Positions 7,993 through 16,951 of a stretch of 64,000 nucleotides of DNA are shown here, in pieces. The DNA comes from Thalassospira indica (GTDB lineage: Bacteria; Pseudomonadota; Alphaproteobacteria; Rhodospirillales; Thalassospiraceae). The number at the start of each line of letters is the position of its first letter. Position 1 is the stretch's first letter. Position numbers and translations under genes: made by a program. Below the pieces are notes generated by a model. The model saw only the letters and a list, made by a program, of their open reading frames with translations. It ran no database searches and was not told the origin of the DNA. The DNA is taken from the NCBI RefSeq assembly GCF_003403095.1, contig NZ_CP031555.1, forward strand, positions 2,336,001 to 2,400,000, given 5' to 3'.

Positions 7993-8511
7993 ATGTTGAT
8001 TATTCTTGGTGGATTGCCCGGTGTCGGCAAAACGTCAATTGCCAGATTGGCGGCTCAGGAACTTGGCGCGATCCATCTGCGAATTGATACAATCGAGCAG
8101 GCTGTTATTGATTGCGGTGTCGTGCCATCCGATGAAATGGGCCCGGTTGGGTATGTCGCTGCAAACCGGATCGCGACAGATAATCTGCGTCTTGGCCACC
8201 TTGTGATCGGCGATGCGGTAAATCCGATCGAATTATCCCGCGCCGCGTGGCGAGAAGCCGCGATAATCGCAGACAAGCCTTTTGTGCAGATTGAACTGAT
8301 TTGTTCTGATGTTGATGAGCATCGTTACCGGGTTGAAACCCGAAAGGGTGACATAGAAAACCTGAAACTGCCCGACTGGCAAAAGGTCTGTGATCGTGAA
8401 TATCACCCCTGGCCGGATGTGGATCTGGTGATTGACACCGCGGCCCAATCCCTTTGTGCTTCTTCTGACATACTTGTTGGTTTTGTTCGGAAGAAGATCG
8501 CCAGTATCTGA
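7993..8511 (+). CDS. Small P-loop kinase-like ATPase
   Basis: 172 residues from the ATG at 7993 with AGGGA upstream; the frame opens earlier at 7924 but the P-loop proteins of this type start right at the first strand. MLIILGGLPGVGKTS gives a Walker A at residues 7-14. HLRIDTIEQAVID resembles the switch/substrate segment of zeta-toxin, chloramphenicol phosphotransferase and gluconate-kinase-like proteins, and RVETRKGDIENL the lid region. Probably phosphorylates a small molecule; no antitoxin gene is next to it, so a toxin role is unsupported. Confidence 0.75.
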   Translation: MLIILGGLPGVGKTSIARLAAQELGAIHLRIDTIEQAVIDCGVVPSDEMGPVGYVAANRIATDNLRLGHLVIGDAVNPIELSRAAWREAAIIADKPFVQIELICSDVDEHRYRVETRKGDIENLKLPDWQKVCDREYHPWPDVDLVIDTAAQSLCASSDILVGFVRKKIASI

Positions 8512-8531
8512 ATTAAAACATAGCTATTCGT

Positions 8532-9437
8532 CTATTCATCAATGCTTGGCTGCCGATGGGCGGCGAGCGTACGGCTGACGAAATTGCGAAGAGCAATCGA
8601 GATATCGTTGCTGCGATAAGCCAGTGAAAGTTGTGCAATCGGCACTTCGCCCTCGATCTCGCGATAGGCGACACCCTTTGCCTGAAGCTGCGTCATTGGT
8701 TTGGGGACCAGTGAAAAGCCAAGCTCGGCCGCAACGAAATTGATCACGGACCCAAGCTGCGGCGCGATCTGACCCATTTGCGGTTCAAACCCGGCGTCTC
8801 GACAGGCAGTGACGACCTTGTCATAATGGGTGGGGCCGACCGCACGGGGGGTCAGGATTAGGGCCTCGTCACGGAGTTCAGACAAGGCGACCTTTTCACG
8901 TTGGGCAGCCGGGTGACCGGATGGAAGGACAAGCACCATCGGTTCGCTTGAAATCACATGCAGGCGAATGCCATCGCCTGAAATCGTATCCTGGCGCAGG
9001 AATACCGCATCAAGGCGTTCATCGCGCAGGCCAGCGACAAGCTGTGCGGAGTTGGCTTCTTCGAGCGTCATTTCAACGCCGGGATAACTGCGCCGAAAAT
9101 CACGGAACACGCGCGGAACAGACGGACTGAAGGCGGCGGACGCCGTGAATCCCACCCGGATCGATCCTACTTCGCCGCGCCCGGCGCGCTGGGCCGCACG
9201 AATGGCGCGCTCTGCCAGATCGGGGAACTGCGCAACCACCTCAAGAAACGCCGTTCCGGCCTCTGTCAGCTCAGCCCCGTGGGGAACGCGATGAAACAGG
9301 GCGGTGCCGATTTCATTTTCCAGATCGCGGATTTGCTGACTAAGCGGTGGTTGTCCGATGCCGATGCGGGCCGCAGCACGGGTAAAGTTGCCCTCACGGG
9401 CGACGGCAAGGAAGTAGCGGATATGGCGCAGTTCCAT
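8532..9437 (-). CDS. LysR-family transcriptional regulator
   Basis: 301 residues from the ATG at 9437; the longer frame begins with a TTG at 9452. The N-terminal winged helix-turn-helix (MELRHIRYFLAVAREGNF, then PPLSQQIRDLE) is classic, followed by a periplasmic-binding-like effector domain starting about residue 90 (IRVGFTASAAF). It is divergent from an MFS transporter gene across about 110 bp, an arrangement typical of a LysR protein controlling its neighbour. The effector is unknown. Confidence 0.92.
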   Translation of the reverse strand: MELRHIRYFLAVAREGNFTRAAARIGIGQPPLSQQIRDLENEIGTALFHRVPHGAELTEAGTAFLEVVAQFPDLAERAIRAAQRAGRGEVGSIRVGFTASAAFSPSVPRVFRDFRRSYPGVEMTLEEANSAQLVAGLRDERLDAVFLRQDTISGDGIRLHVISSEPMVLVLPSGHPAAQREKVALSELRDEALILTPRAVGPTHYDKVVTACRDAGFEPQMGQIAPQLGSVINFVAAELGFSLVPKPMTQLQAKGVAYREIEGEVPIAQLSLAYRSNDISIALRNFVSRTLAAHRQPSIDE

Positions 9438-9441
9438 TGAT

Positions 9442-9484
9442 GATATATCCAAAAGATATCAAAGAAGACAGTTCCATATATTGG
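9442..9484. promoter_or_regulatory. Candidate LysR operator region
   Basis: Between the divergent LysR and MFS genes lie an inverted repeat GATAT-N9-ATATC (9442-9460, with a T-N11-A spacing inside) and a second AT-rich near-palindrome CCATATATTGG (9474-9484). These fit the size of LysR recognition and activation sites, but no regulator-specific consensus is known to me. Confidence 0.35.
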
Positions 9485-9548
9485 ACGGATAGGTGCGATA
9501 GTGCAATCATAAGCGTCACCCCACGAACCATTCCAAAAGAGGTCGCAA

Positions 9549-10907
9549 ATGTCTGTTTCCCGGGACACTGACCCAGAACAACATTCTGATAGTGCTGCTG
9601 ATACGGCGTCATCTGATGCAACGCCCCCCATACGTTCGCAAAGCCCGCTCGCGTCCACCAACGCAAATGCGTCTGCTGATCCGGTGTGGATTAAACCGGG
9701 ATCGGCCGCATTTCGCCGTATCAGCATTGCACTGTTTTTGGCCGGATATACGACCTTTTCGCTGATTTACTGTGTTCAGCCACTGTTGCCGGAACTTGCA
9801 AACCACTTTGTGGTTGGACCGGCTGAAAGCTCGCTTGCACTTTCACTGACCACCGGGTTTCTGGCCTTTGCCATTTTGCTGGCCGGTGCTGTGTCCGAGG
9901 CCGTCGGGCGCAAGCAATTGATGCTGATCTCTATCTGTGTGGCTTCGGTTTTGAACCTGATCGCGCCGTCTCTTTCCGATTGGCATGCCTTTCTTGTGGT
10001 GCGCGCGTTGGAAGGTCTGATGCTGGGCGGGGTTCCGGCCGTTGCCATGGCTTATTTGGCCGAGGAAATAGATCCCAAGGGCCTTGGCACGGCGATGGGC
10101 ATCTATATCAGTGGGACGGCGGTCGGCGGCCTGAGCGGCCGTGTCGTGATCGGTATTCTGACCGATCTGTTTGGCTGGCATGTTGCCCTTGGTGCGATGG
10201 GGGCATTGGGCCTTGTCGCAGCACTTGGATTTGTGATCCTGTTGCCGGCATCGCGGAACTTTGTCCGGCGTCCCGGCTTTCAGGTGGGCTATCACCTGCG
10301 GGCCTGGGGCGGGCATCTGAAACATGCGGGCTTGCCGTTTGTGTTCCTGATCGGGGCCTTTGCCATGGGCTGTTTCGTGACAGTGTTTAACTATGTCGGT
10401 TTCAGGCTTTCGGGTGCGCCCTATGGCCTTTCGCAAAGCCAGATTGGGGTGATCTTTGTGGTCTATCTGTGCGGGTCGGTGACCTCATCGATTGCCGGTG
10501 CGTTGTCTGACAAAATCGGACGTGGCCCGGTGCTGGTGGTAGGGCTATTGTTGGTCGCCCTTGGTGTCGGACTGACCGTATCTGACAGCCTGTCGGTGAT
10601 CATTGGGGGAATCGTCGTCCTGACCAGTGGCTTTTTCGTTGCCCATTCGATTGCCAGTGGCTGGGTCGGGCGGCTTGCCGAAACGGCCAAGGGGCACGCA
10701 GCATCGTTGTATCTTCTGGCCTATTATCTGGGATCCAGCATCATGGGGTCGGTTGGCGGCTGGTTCTGGGATCAGGGCGGATGGAACGCGGTGGCGGGCT
10801 TTGCCGGATCGTTGTTGCTGTGCGCGTTGTTCTGCGGGCTTTACCTTTGGGCGCGTGCAGCGCAGGACACCCGCCAATCCCGAAACGAGGTTGCCCGCGC
10901 GACCTGA
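9549..10907 (+). CDS. MFS transporter (YnfM-like)
   Basis: 452 residues. The first 50 are a hydrophilic Ser/Ala/Asp-rich cytoplasmic tail, longer than usual. Twelve hydrophobic segments follow, with the MFS loop motif SEAVGRKQLML after helix 2 and DKIGRGPVLVVGL after helix 8. The YNxxGFRLSGAPY and FFVAHSIASGWVGR segments resemble YnfM/arabinose-efflux-like carriers. The substrate is unknown. Its position opposite a LysR gene resembles the enterobacterial ynfL-ynfM layout (family knowledge). Confidence 0.88.
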   Translation: MSVSRDTDPEQHSDSAADTASSDATPPIRSQSPLASTNANASADPVWIKPGSAAFRRISIALFLAGYTTFSLIYCVQPLLPELANHFVVGPAESSLALSLTTGFLAFAILLAGAVSEAVGRKQLMLISICVASVLNLIAPSLSDWHAFLVVRALEGLMLGGVPAVAMAYLAEEIDPKGLGTAMGIYISGTAVGGLSGRVVIGILTDLFGWHVALGAMGALGLVAALGFVILLPASRNFVRRPGFQVGYHLRAWGGHLKHAGLPFVFLIGAFAMGCFVTVFNYVGFRLSGAPYGLSQSQIGVIFVVYLCGSVTSSIAGALSDKIGRGPVLVVGLLLVALGVGLTVSDSLSVIIGGIVVLTSGFFVAHSIASGWVGRLAETAKGHAASLYLLAYYLGSSIMGSVGGWFWDQGGWNAVAGFAGSLLLCALFCGLYLWARAAQDTRQSRNEVARAT

Positions 10908-10914
10908 GTAAAAC

Positions 10915-10946
10915 AAAACCCCCGCCGGAAACCGGACGGGGGTTTT
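10915..10946. terminator. Strong bidirectional intrinsic terminator
   Basis: AAAACCCCCGCCGG/CCGGACGGGGGTTTT with a 3-base loop and one mismatch, flanked by A and T runs. It lies between the convergent MFS and cysteine synthase genes. Confidence 0.85.
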
Positions 10947-10967
10947 ATCTTTCAGGATGGTCTCTGC

Positions 10968-11963
10968 TTAGAGCCAATCCGGGCTCGGCAGGCCTTTTTC
11001 CTTGAGGAACGCAGGGTTCCAGAGCTTGCTCTGATAGCGGGTTCCAAGGTCACACAGAATGGTGACGATGGTTTTGCCCGGGCCGAGTTCACGTGCAAGG
11101 CGCACGGCACCGGCAATGTTGATCCCGGTGGAGCCCCCCATGCACAGACCTTCTTCCTTGAGCAGGTCAAACACGATCGGCAACATTTCCTCGTCCGAGA
11201 TCTGGAACGGGTGGTCAATCTCAACACCTTCAAGGTTGGCGGTGATACGACCCTGACCGATACCCTCAGAGATCGAGCTGCCTTCGGATTTCAGTTCACC
11301 GAACTTGTAGTGGCTGTAAAGGGCGGCACCCATCGGATCGGCAAGGCCAATCTGGATGTTTTTGTTACGATCCTTAAGCGCCATCGAAACACCGGCCAGC
11401 GTGCCACCGGTACCAACCGCACAGATAAAGCCATCCACCTTGCCATCGGTCTGTTCCCAGATTTCGGGGGCGGTGGTGTCGATGTGGCCCTGACGGTTGG
11501 CGACGTTGTCAAACTGATTGGCCCAGATCGCGCCATTGGGTTCGGACTGTGCGAGTTCTTCGGCCAAACGGCGCGAAACATGCACATAGTTGTTCTGATC
11601 GCGATAGGGGACAGCCGGAACTTCGCGCAGATCAGCACCGAGAAGCCGCAGCAGGTCTTTCTTTTCCTGGCTTTGGGTTTCCGGGATGACGATCACGGTG
11701 CGGTAGCCCAGCGCATTGCCGACAACTGCAAGACCGATGCCGGTGTTGCCAGCCGTACCTTCGACGATGACGCCGCCCGGCTTCAAAAGACCGCGCGCCT
11801 CTGCGTCGCGAATGATGGCAAGGGCTGCGCGGTCTTTGACCGATCCGCCCGGGTTTGCGTATTCCGCCTTGCCAAGAATGGTGCAGCCCGTCAGCTCGGA
11901 AACCTTTTTAAGCTTCACAAGCGGGGTGCGGCCAATGGCTTCAATGGTGCCATTGCGAATGTC
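10968..11963 (-). CDS. cysK: Cysteine synthase A (O-acetylserine sulfhydrylase)
   Basis: About 331-332 residues, starting at the ATG near 11966 behind GGAG; the frame runs on to 12029 without support. A fold-type II PLP enzyme: NPGGSVKDRAAL carries the Schiff-base lysine (about residue 44), EGTAGNTGIGLA is the asparagine loop, and VGTGGT the phosphate-binding turn. It makes cysteine from O-acetylserine and sulfide. Length and the EGTAG motif (rather than EPTSGNTG) place it in the longer CysK-like subgroup common in alphaproteobacteria, and related CBS-type specificity cannot be fully ruled out. No regulatory domain is present. Confidence 0.88.
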   Translation of the reverse strand, partial: DIRNGTIEAIGRTPLVKLKKVSELTGCTILGKAEYANPGGSVKDRAALAIIRDAEARGLLKPGGVIVEGTAGNTGIGLAVVGNALGYRTVIVIPETQSQEKKDLLRLLGADLREVPAVPYRDQNNYVHVSRRLAEELAQSEPNGAIWANQFDNVANRQGHIDTTAPEIWEQTDGKVDGFICAVGTGGTLAGVSMALKDRNKNIQIGLADPMGAALYSHYKFGELKSEGSSISEGIGQGRITANLEGVEIDHPFQISDEEMLPIVFDLLKEEGLCMGGSTGINIAGAVRLARELGPGKTIVTILCDLGTRYQSKLWNPAFLKEKGLPSPDWL

Positions 11964-12104
11964 CATGACAGACTCCAAACATGGTGATTTCAAATGTGTT
12001 TGATAGTTGATTGGTCTTTTTGCACACAAAAGTCAAGGCAGATTAAAAAATATAACGTAAAGTTTGTGTGATTACTGTTTTTCTGATTAATCGCTGTGGT
12101 ATCC

Positions 12105-12725
12105 TCAAGCCTCTGAATTCTGCCGAAGTCGGTCGCGGTTTAGCATCAGCCACTGAACGGCGATGGTCGTCATTGCATTGCAGAGTTGTCCATTCTGCAA
12201 CATGGCAAAGCATTCTTCGGCCGATACTGTGAAGACCCGGATATCTTCACCTTCCTCGGCGACGCCATGCAGCCCACCAACATTGGTGGTATCGACCTGA
12301 CCATAAAAGAGATGGACCGTTTCAGTCGAGCATCCCGGTGTGACGTAATAATGCGAAATCAGTTCTGGCGATCCGATAAGTTCGCATCCAGCTTCTTCAA
12401 ACGTTTCACGGCGTGCAACAGCTTCTGCCGTCTCGCCGTCTTCTATGATGCCTGCAACGATTTCGGTCAGCCAAACCGGCATTTTTGGGTCGTTGTCGTT
12501 GACAGGAATGGCACCGGGGCGGAATTGTTCAATCATTACAACTTCATCGCGGACCGGGTCATAGGGCAGGACGGCAACAGCGTGGCCGCGTTCCAGGACT
12601 TCGCGTTGCAAGACAGGGCTTTGACAACCATCAAATCGGTCATGTTGCAACTGATAGACATCAATCTTGCAGTAACCGTCCCAGCTTCGATTTTTGGCAA
12701 TTATTTTAAATTTCATTTCTGTCAC
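12105..12725 (-). CDS. Nudix hydrolase, ADP-ribose pyrophosphatase-like
   Basis: 206 residues. The Nudix box is intact: G-I-I-E-D-G-E at about residue 103 onward through ARRETFEEAGCE. The preceding HAVAVLPYDPVRDEVVMIEQFRPGA and following YVTPGCSTETVHLFYG are hallmarks of the ADP-ribose pyrophosphatase (NudF/TrgB) group, which cleaves ADP-ribose to AMP and ribose 5-phosphate. It is located upstream of cysK on the same strand with a 138-bp gap, so co-transcription is possible but not evident. Confidence 0.9.
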   Translation of the reverse strand: MTEMKFKIIAKNRSWDGYCKIDVYQLQHDRFDGCQSPVLQREVLERGHAVAVLPYDPVRDEVVMIEQFRPGAIPVNDNDPKMPVWLTEIVAGIIEDGETAEAVARRETFEEAGCELIGSPELISHYYVTPGCSTETVHLFYGQVDTTNVGGLHGVAEEGEDIRVFTVSAEECFAMLQNGQLCNAMTTIAVQWLMLNRDRLRQNSEA

Positions 12726-13002
12726 GGCGTTTCTCCCAGAAAATGTGCCATTGTCATCTATTCAGTTGATTTATCGTTGCGCTTAATATTTTGTAGTTCT
12801 TATATATTCGGTCTGATCTGCTGTTATTTGATACCATGATGTTTCTCATCGTGACCATATTTGCTGGTGCGAGGGTGGCATCCGTCGGTTTCAATTGCAT
12901 CAAAACTGATGTAATCTTTCGAATATGGTGCGCAGAGAAACAAGTCTTAGATAACTGTGCTTTCATTCAGGGTTTAGATGTGTCGGGGGATACAGGACGT
13001 TG

Positions 13003-14634
13003 ATGCGGTTCGAACCAACAGAAATCGCACGTCTGTATGGGCGGTCACGCGTAGGCGTTGTTGTACACAAGGATCTCGAAGCTGTGTATGTCAACGATGC
13101 CTATGCGAAAATGCTGGGCCGTCGCGATGTCTCGGACTTTATGAGCGACCCGGACATGCGCCAGTATATTCCGCCAAGTTTCCATCACGAGGCGGACAAG
13201 CTTTCCAACAGTTTCCAGAAAAGCAGCGGTTTCCACGGCTGGAAGAAAGTCTACAACATCCGGACGGATGGAACGCCGGTCTGGATGGAAATCAGTGACG
13301 AGACCGTCGAATGGGAAGGCGGTAATGCGGTCCTGACCACGGCACAGATGATTGATAATGGTACGACTGCGATGCAGGTCGACCATATGCTGGGGCGATC
13401 CTTTATTGGTGTGATGGTCCATCGCAACATGACTGCATTGTACGTTAATGAAAGCTTTGCCCGCCTGATGGGGGCAAAGGACGTCAGCGCCTTTATGGAA
13501 AATCCAAATATCCTTCGCTTTATCCCCGACGAAAATCGTCCGCGCGCAATTCGCCATGTCGCGGCAATTCTCAGCGGCGAACGACGCGGCGACCGTCACC
13601 GTGTGCGCGATATTCTCGATGATGGCAGTTCGGTCTGGCGTGACCTGACCGATGAACGCATTCTTTGGTATGACGGTAAACCGGCGATCCTGACGACTGC
13701 CCATGATGTTCGCGACGAAGTCGAAATGCATCAGCAACTTGTCCGGGCCAAAGCAAGCCTGGAACAGGCGGTTACCGAAGTCATCCGGATGGTGCCGTCG
13801 GCTGTCGCGATGCTTGATGCCAAGCTTGAGGTTATTCATTTCAATCACGAGTTTTCCCGTCTTTTCGGCGGAGAAACAACGGATGGATCCGAACCGGTAT
13901 TTGATATTTCAGCACTGCATGAATGTTGTGCCGAGATGATGCGAAACGGGCATGGTCATGCCAATATCGACGAAATGCAAACGCCATCCGGCCGTCTGGC
14001 CGACATCCGCATGAACATGATGGATGATGGCGGCGTCATGGTGTCGGCGACTGATATTACCGATCACAAGCACAAGGAGCAGATGCTAGACACCTTGGCA
14101 TCAACCGATGCGTTGACCCGTGCGCTTAACCGTCGCGGTTTTGAAAGCGCGGTTAGCAGATTGCGCGAAATTCGCCATCTCAAGGATAAAAGCTGGCTGT
14201 TCGGGTTGATCGTTCTTGATCTTGATTACTTCAAGGATGTGAATGATACCCATGGGCATGCGGTGGGCGACCGGGTTCTTGAAAGGGTTGCCGATACCCT
14301 GCGTCAGGCGTTGCGCGATGACGATCTTGTCGTTCGTCTGGGTGGTGAGGAATTTGCAGTATTGTTGCCATCTGCGACGGCTGCAGTCACCAAACGCATT
14401 GGCGAGCGTTTGTCGAACATGATCCGCGAAATCAGGGTGCCAATTGACAAGTCTGGCACGGAATATGTCAATGTCACGGCCAGCTTTGGCGCAACCGTCG
14501 GCGGCGAGGGCCGGCAAAAATTCATCGAACTATCAGAAGCGATGAAGGTCGCAGACGAAGCAATGTACGCCGCCAAGGATGCCGGACGTGATCAACTTGT
14601 CTTTCGCTTCGCCGGGCAAGAACAAGATAGCTGA
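13003..14634 (+). CDS. Diguanylate cyclase with three PAS domains
   Basis: 543 residues; ATG at 13003 behind AGGA (a TTG directly precedes it). Residues about 8-125 and 128-245 are a tandem duplicate of one PAS type: both begin GR-S-(R/F)-(V/I)-G-V and contain (A/T)A/LYVN(D/E), VS(D/A)FM and a closing (V/I)LTTA. A third, different PAS follows near 265-370. The GGDEF domain has RLGGEEF as active site and an RDDD motif five residues before it, i.e. an allosteric I-site, so it should be an active, product-inhibited c-di-GMP synthase. No membrane segment: a cytosolic sensor. Ligand or cofactor unknown. Confidence 0.92.
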   Translation: MRFEPTEIARLYGRSRVGVVVHKDLEAVYVNDAYAKMLGRRDVSDFMSDPDMRQYIPPSFHHEADKLSNSFQKSSGFHGWKKVYNIRTDGTPVWMEISDETVEWEGGNAVLTTAQMIDNGTTAMQVDHMLGRSFIGVMVHRNMTALYVNESFARLMGAKDVSAFMENPNILRFIPDENRPRAIRHVAAILSGERRGDRHRVRDILDDGSSVWRDLTDERILWYDGKPAILTTAHDVRDEVEMHQQLVRAKASLEQAVTEVIRMVPSAVAMLDAKLEVIHFNHEFSRLFGGETTDGSEPVFDISALHECCAEMMRNGHGHANIDEMQTPSGRLADIRMNMMDDGGVMVSATDITDHKHKEQMLDTLASTDALTRALNRRGFESAVSRLREIRHLKDKSWLFGLIVLDLDYFKDVNDTHGHAVGDRVLERVADTLRQALRDDDLVVRLGGEEFAVLLPSATAAVTKRIGERLSNMIREIRVPIDKSGTEYVNVTASFGATVGGEGRQKFIELSEAMKVADEAMYAAKDAGRDQLVFRFAGQEQDS

Positions 14635-14734
14635 TCAACAGATCATCGATTATCATCGCCTTCCATAATGTTTTCCTGACATTCGATGCCGCACCTGTTT
14701 GGTAGTTGCGTGGCAGTTTCTGTGCGAGGCCGTA

Positions 14735-15244
14735 ATGCGTGTTCGTTCCATGACCGTTTCTGATGCTGATCGTGTTGTTGAAATTTATGGGCAGGCCATC
14801 AAATCGGGCCATGCCACGTTTCAGGAAAATCCGGGAACCTGGGAAGACTGGGATCAGGGGCATTTGCCGGAATGCCGGCTGGTTGCCTGCGATGACAATG
14901 ACATCGTCATTGGCTGGGCCGGGTTATCTGGCGTTTCAAATCGCTGTGTCTATCGCGGGATTGCCGAGATATCCGTCTATGTTGACCCCCGTCACCACGG
15001 GAAGGGTATTGGCAAAGCGCTGCTTTCAGCCTTGATTGCTGCCAGCGAGGAAAATGGTATCTGGTCGCTTGAAGCCGGTATTTTTCCGGAAAATGAAGCA
15101 AGCCTCGTCCTGCATAAGGCATTGGGCTTCGAGATCGTCGGACGTAAGCGCGGGCTTGGACGCATGGGCTATGGGCCGTTGGCCGGACAATGGCGTGATG
15201 TCATGCTGTTGCAGCGCCGCAGTCAGGTCGTTGGTGTCGACTAA
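14735..15244 (+). CDS. GNAT acetyltransferase, phosphinothricin-acetyltransferase-like
   Basis: 169 residues from the ATG at 14735, with GAGG eight bases upstream. Pattern of the Pat/YncA group: N-terminal R-x-M-T-x-x-D-A, then IYGQAIKSGHATFQ, then motif A VYVDPRHHGKGIGKALL binding acetyl-CoA, then GIFPENEASLVLHKALGFE and the YGPLAGQWRDVMLL C-terminus. Relatives acetylate methionine derivatives or phosphinothricin-like amines. It is a probable detoxifying N-acetyltransferase of amino-acid analogues. Confidence 0.88.
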   Translation: MRVRSMTVSDADRVVEIYGQAIKSGHATFQENPGTWEDWDQGHLPECRLVACDDNDIVIGWAGLSGVSNRCVYRGIAEISVYVDPRHHGKGIGKALLSALIAASEENGIWSLEAGIFPENEASLVLHKALGFEIVGRKRGLGRMGYGPLAGQWRDVMLLQRRSQVVGVD

Positions 15245-15260
15245 CTTAAAATCATATTGC

Positions 15261-15309
15261 GCATTTTTCCGCTTTGCGTGCGCAAACTGCGCGCGGAATG
15301 CGGTTTTTT
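15261..15309 (+). terminator. Possible intrinsic terminator after the GNAT gene
   Basis: GCATT plus CCGC pair with GCGG plus AATGC (three-base bulge), enclosing an alternating GC-rich loop, followed by a T6 tract. Confidence 0.45.
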
Positions 15310-15432
15310 CGAATTTGTATGTGGCTTGGTCGAAAACGTCCTTGGCACGCTTTAAATTCGCGCGGCAATAAGGTAATCAACAGGTCTGGGTAAGTGAGAA
15401 CCCGTAGACGAAAATTTGCCAGGAGCGCCACC

Positions 15433-16893
15433 GTGAACGAGATCCGTAAAATTGCGCCTGTCGCAATCTGGGACAATTTCCAGAAGCTTTGCGATACACC
15501 GCGTCCGTCCAATAAAGAAGAAGCTGTTTTAAAGATTCTGGAAAAGATGGCCGATGACAAGGGGCTTGCGCATTTCCGCGACAGCGGTGGCAACCTTGTC
15601 GTGTCCGTTCCGGCGACTGCCGGCTTTGAAGATCGCAAAATGGTGATCTTGCAGTCCCATGTAGACATGGTGACCCAGGCCAATTCCGGATCGACCCACA
15701 ATTTTGACACCGACCCGATCCGCATGGTCATGGATGGGGAATGGATTACTGCCGATAACACCACACTTGGTGCCGATAACGGCATCGGTGCGGCGGCAAT
15801 GATGGGCTTCATGACCGAAGACGGTCTTGAACATGGCCCGCTTGAACTTCTTTTCACGGTTGACGAAGAACGCGGCCTGACCGGTGCGATGAACCTGGAA
15901 CCGGGCCGCCTTAAGGGTGAGATCCTTCTCAACCTTGATACCGAAGACGAGTATGAGCTTTGCGTTGGTTGTGCTGGCGGCGGTGATCTGGTCGCAAGCT
16001 ATGACTACAGCGAAGAAGCCGTTGGCGCAGGGCAGGTGGCCCGTGATATCGCGCTGACTGGTTTGAAAGGCGGCCATTCTGGCATCGACATCATCCTTGG
16101 TCTTGGCAATGCCAACAAACTGATGGCGCGTTTCCTGCGCACCGCGATCCGTGATTTTGATGCGCGTATTGTAAAAATCAATGCCGGGACCGCCCGCAAC
16201 GCCATCCCGCGGGAGTCGTTTGCGACCATCGTTTTGCCGGAAGGTAAGGTTTCTGATTTCGATGCGGCATTGAATGCTTTTGCCAGCGACATCAAAGATG
16301 AAATCGGCGCGATTGAACCGAAATTTGCCATTGCCGCAACCAATGCAGATGTCCCTGCAAAGGCAATGAGCGCAAAAGACTCCACGGCGTTCAACAATGC
16401 CTGTGTTGGTGCGCCGAACGGTGTTCAGGCCATGAGCACCTCAGTCGAAGGTGTTGTCGAAACCTCGATCAACCTTGCCATCGTCAAGCTTGGCGAAGGT
16501 AAGGCCAAGGTGACGTTGTCAGCACGTAGTTCTATCAATTCTGCGCGCGATTCCCTGCGTGAGGTCGCAACAGCGGTATTTGAGAATATCGGCGCATCTG
16601 TTGCCTGGGGCGATGCCTATCCGGGCTGGAAGCCCGATGCTAACAGCGAAGTGGTCAGCCTGATGAAGGCGGTTCACAAGGACATGTTTGGCAAGGAGCC
16701 GGAAATTCGCGTCATTCACGCCGGTCTTGAATGCGGTGTGTTGGGATCGAAATACCCGCACTGGGACATGGTATCTTTCGGTCCGACCATCAAACGTGCG
16801 CACAGCCCGGATGAATGCGTCCATGTGCCAAGCGTTGCGCGTTTCTGGGATTATCTTCTGGCCGCGCTAAAGGCGATCCCTGCCAAGGGATAA
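15433..16893 (+). CDS. pepD: Aminoacyl-histidine dipeptidase (PepD, M20C)
   Basis: 486 residues from a GTG at 15433 with AGGAG upstream, matching the 485-residue length of PepD; another in-frame GTG at 15394 has no such site. M20 dizinc motifs are visible: LQSHVDMV (metal His and catalytic Asp), TTLGADNGIG (bridging Asp), FTVDEERGLTGA (catalytic Glu-Glu), LNLDTEDEYE, and a C-terminal HAGLECG plus GPTIKRAHSPDE. It hydrolyses Xaa-His dipeptides such as carnosine and other small peptides in the cytoplasm. Confidence 0.94.
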   Translation: MNEIRKIAPVAIWDNFQKLCDTPRPSNKEEAVLKILEKMADDKGLAHFRDSGGNLVVSVPATAGFEDRKMVILQSHVDMVTQANSGSTHNFDTDPIRMVMDGEWITADNTTLGADNGIGAAAMMGFMTEDGLEHGPLELLFTVDEERGLTGAMNLEPGRLKGEILLNLDTEDEYELCVGCAGGGDLVASYDYSEEAVGAGQVARDIALTGLKGGHSGIDIILGLGNANKLMARFLRTAIRDFDARIVKINAGTARNAIPRESFATIVLPEGKVSDFDAALNAFASDIKDEIGAIEPKFAIAATNADVPAKAMSAKDSTAFNNACVGAPNGVQAMSTSVEGVVETSINLAIVKLGEGKAKVTLSARSSINSARDSLREVATAVFENIGASVAWGDAYPGWKPDANSEVVSLMKAVHKDMFGKEPEIRVIHAGLECGVLGSKYPHWDMVSFGPTIKRAHSPDECVHVPSVARFWDYLLAALKAIPAKG

Positions 16894-16919
16894 GGTCTTA
16901 ATCGGATTTGATGAAGTTG

Positions 16920-16951
16920 ATGCGACTGATCGGGAAACCGGTCAGTCGCAT
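16920..16951. terminator. Terminator between convergent pepD and J-domain genes
   Basis: Perfect 10-bp stem ATGCGACTGA/TCAGTCGCAT with a T-rich tail on the plus strand. It overlaps the stop codon of the J-domain gene, so termination of that minus-strand transcript must occur inside or just beyond its last codons. Confidence 0.7.

Noticed and set aside
7993..8511. Zeta-toxin/antitoxin interpretation of the small P-loop kinase
   Set aside because: No antitoxin gene upstream and the P-loop pattern is equally that of small-molecule kinases.
12978..13298. 106-residue frame starting just before the diguanylate cyclase
   Set aside because: Out-of-frame overlap with the PAS domain gene; Cys/Arg-rich translation.
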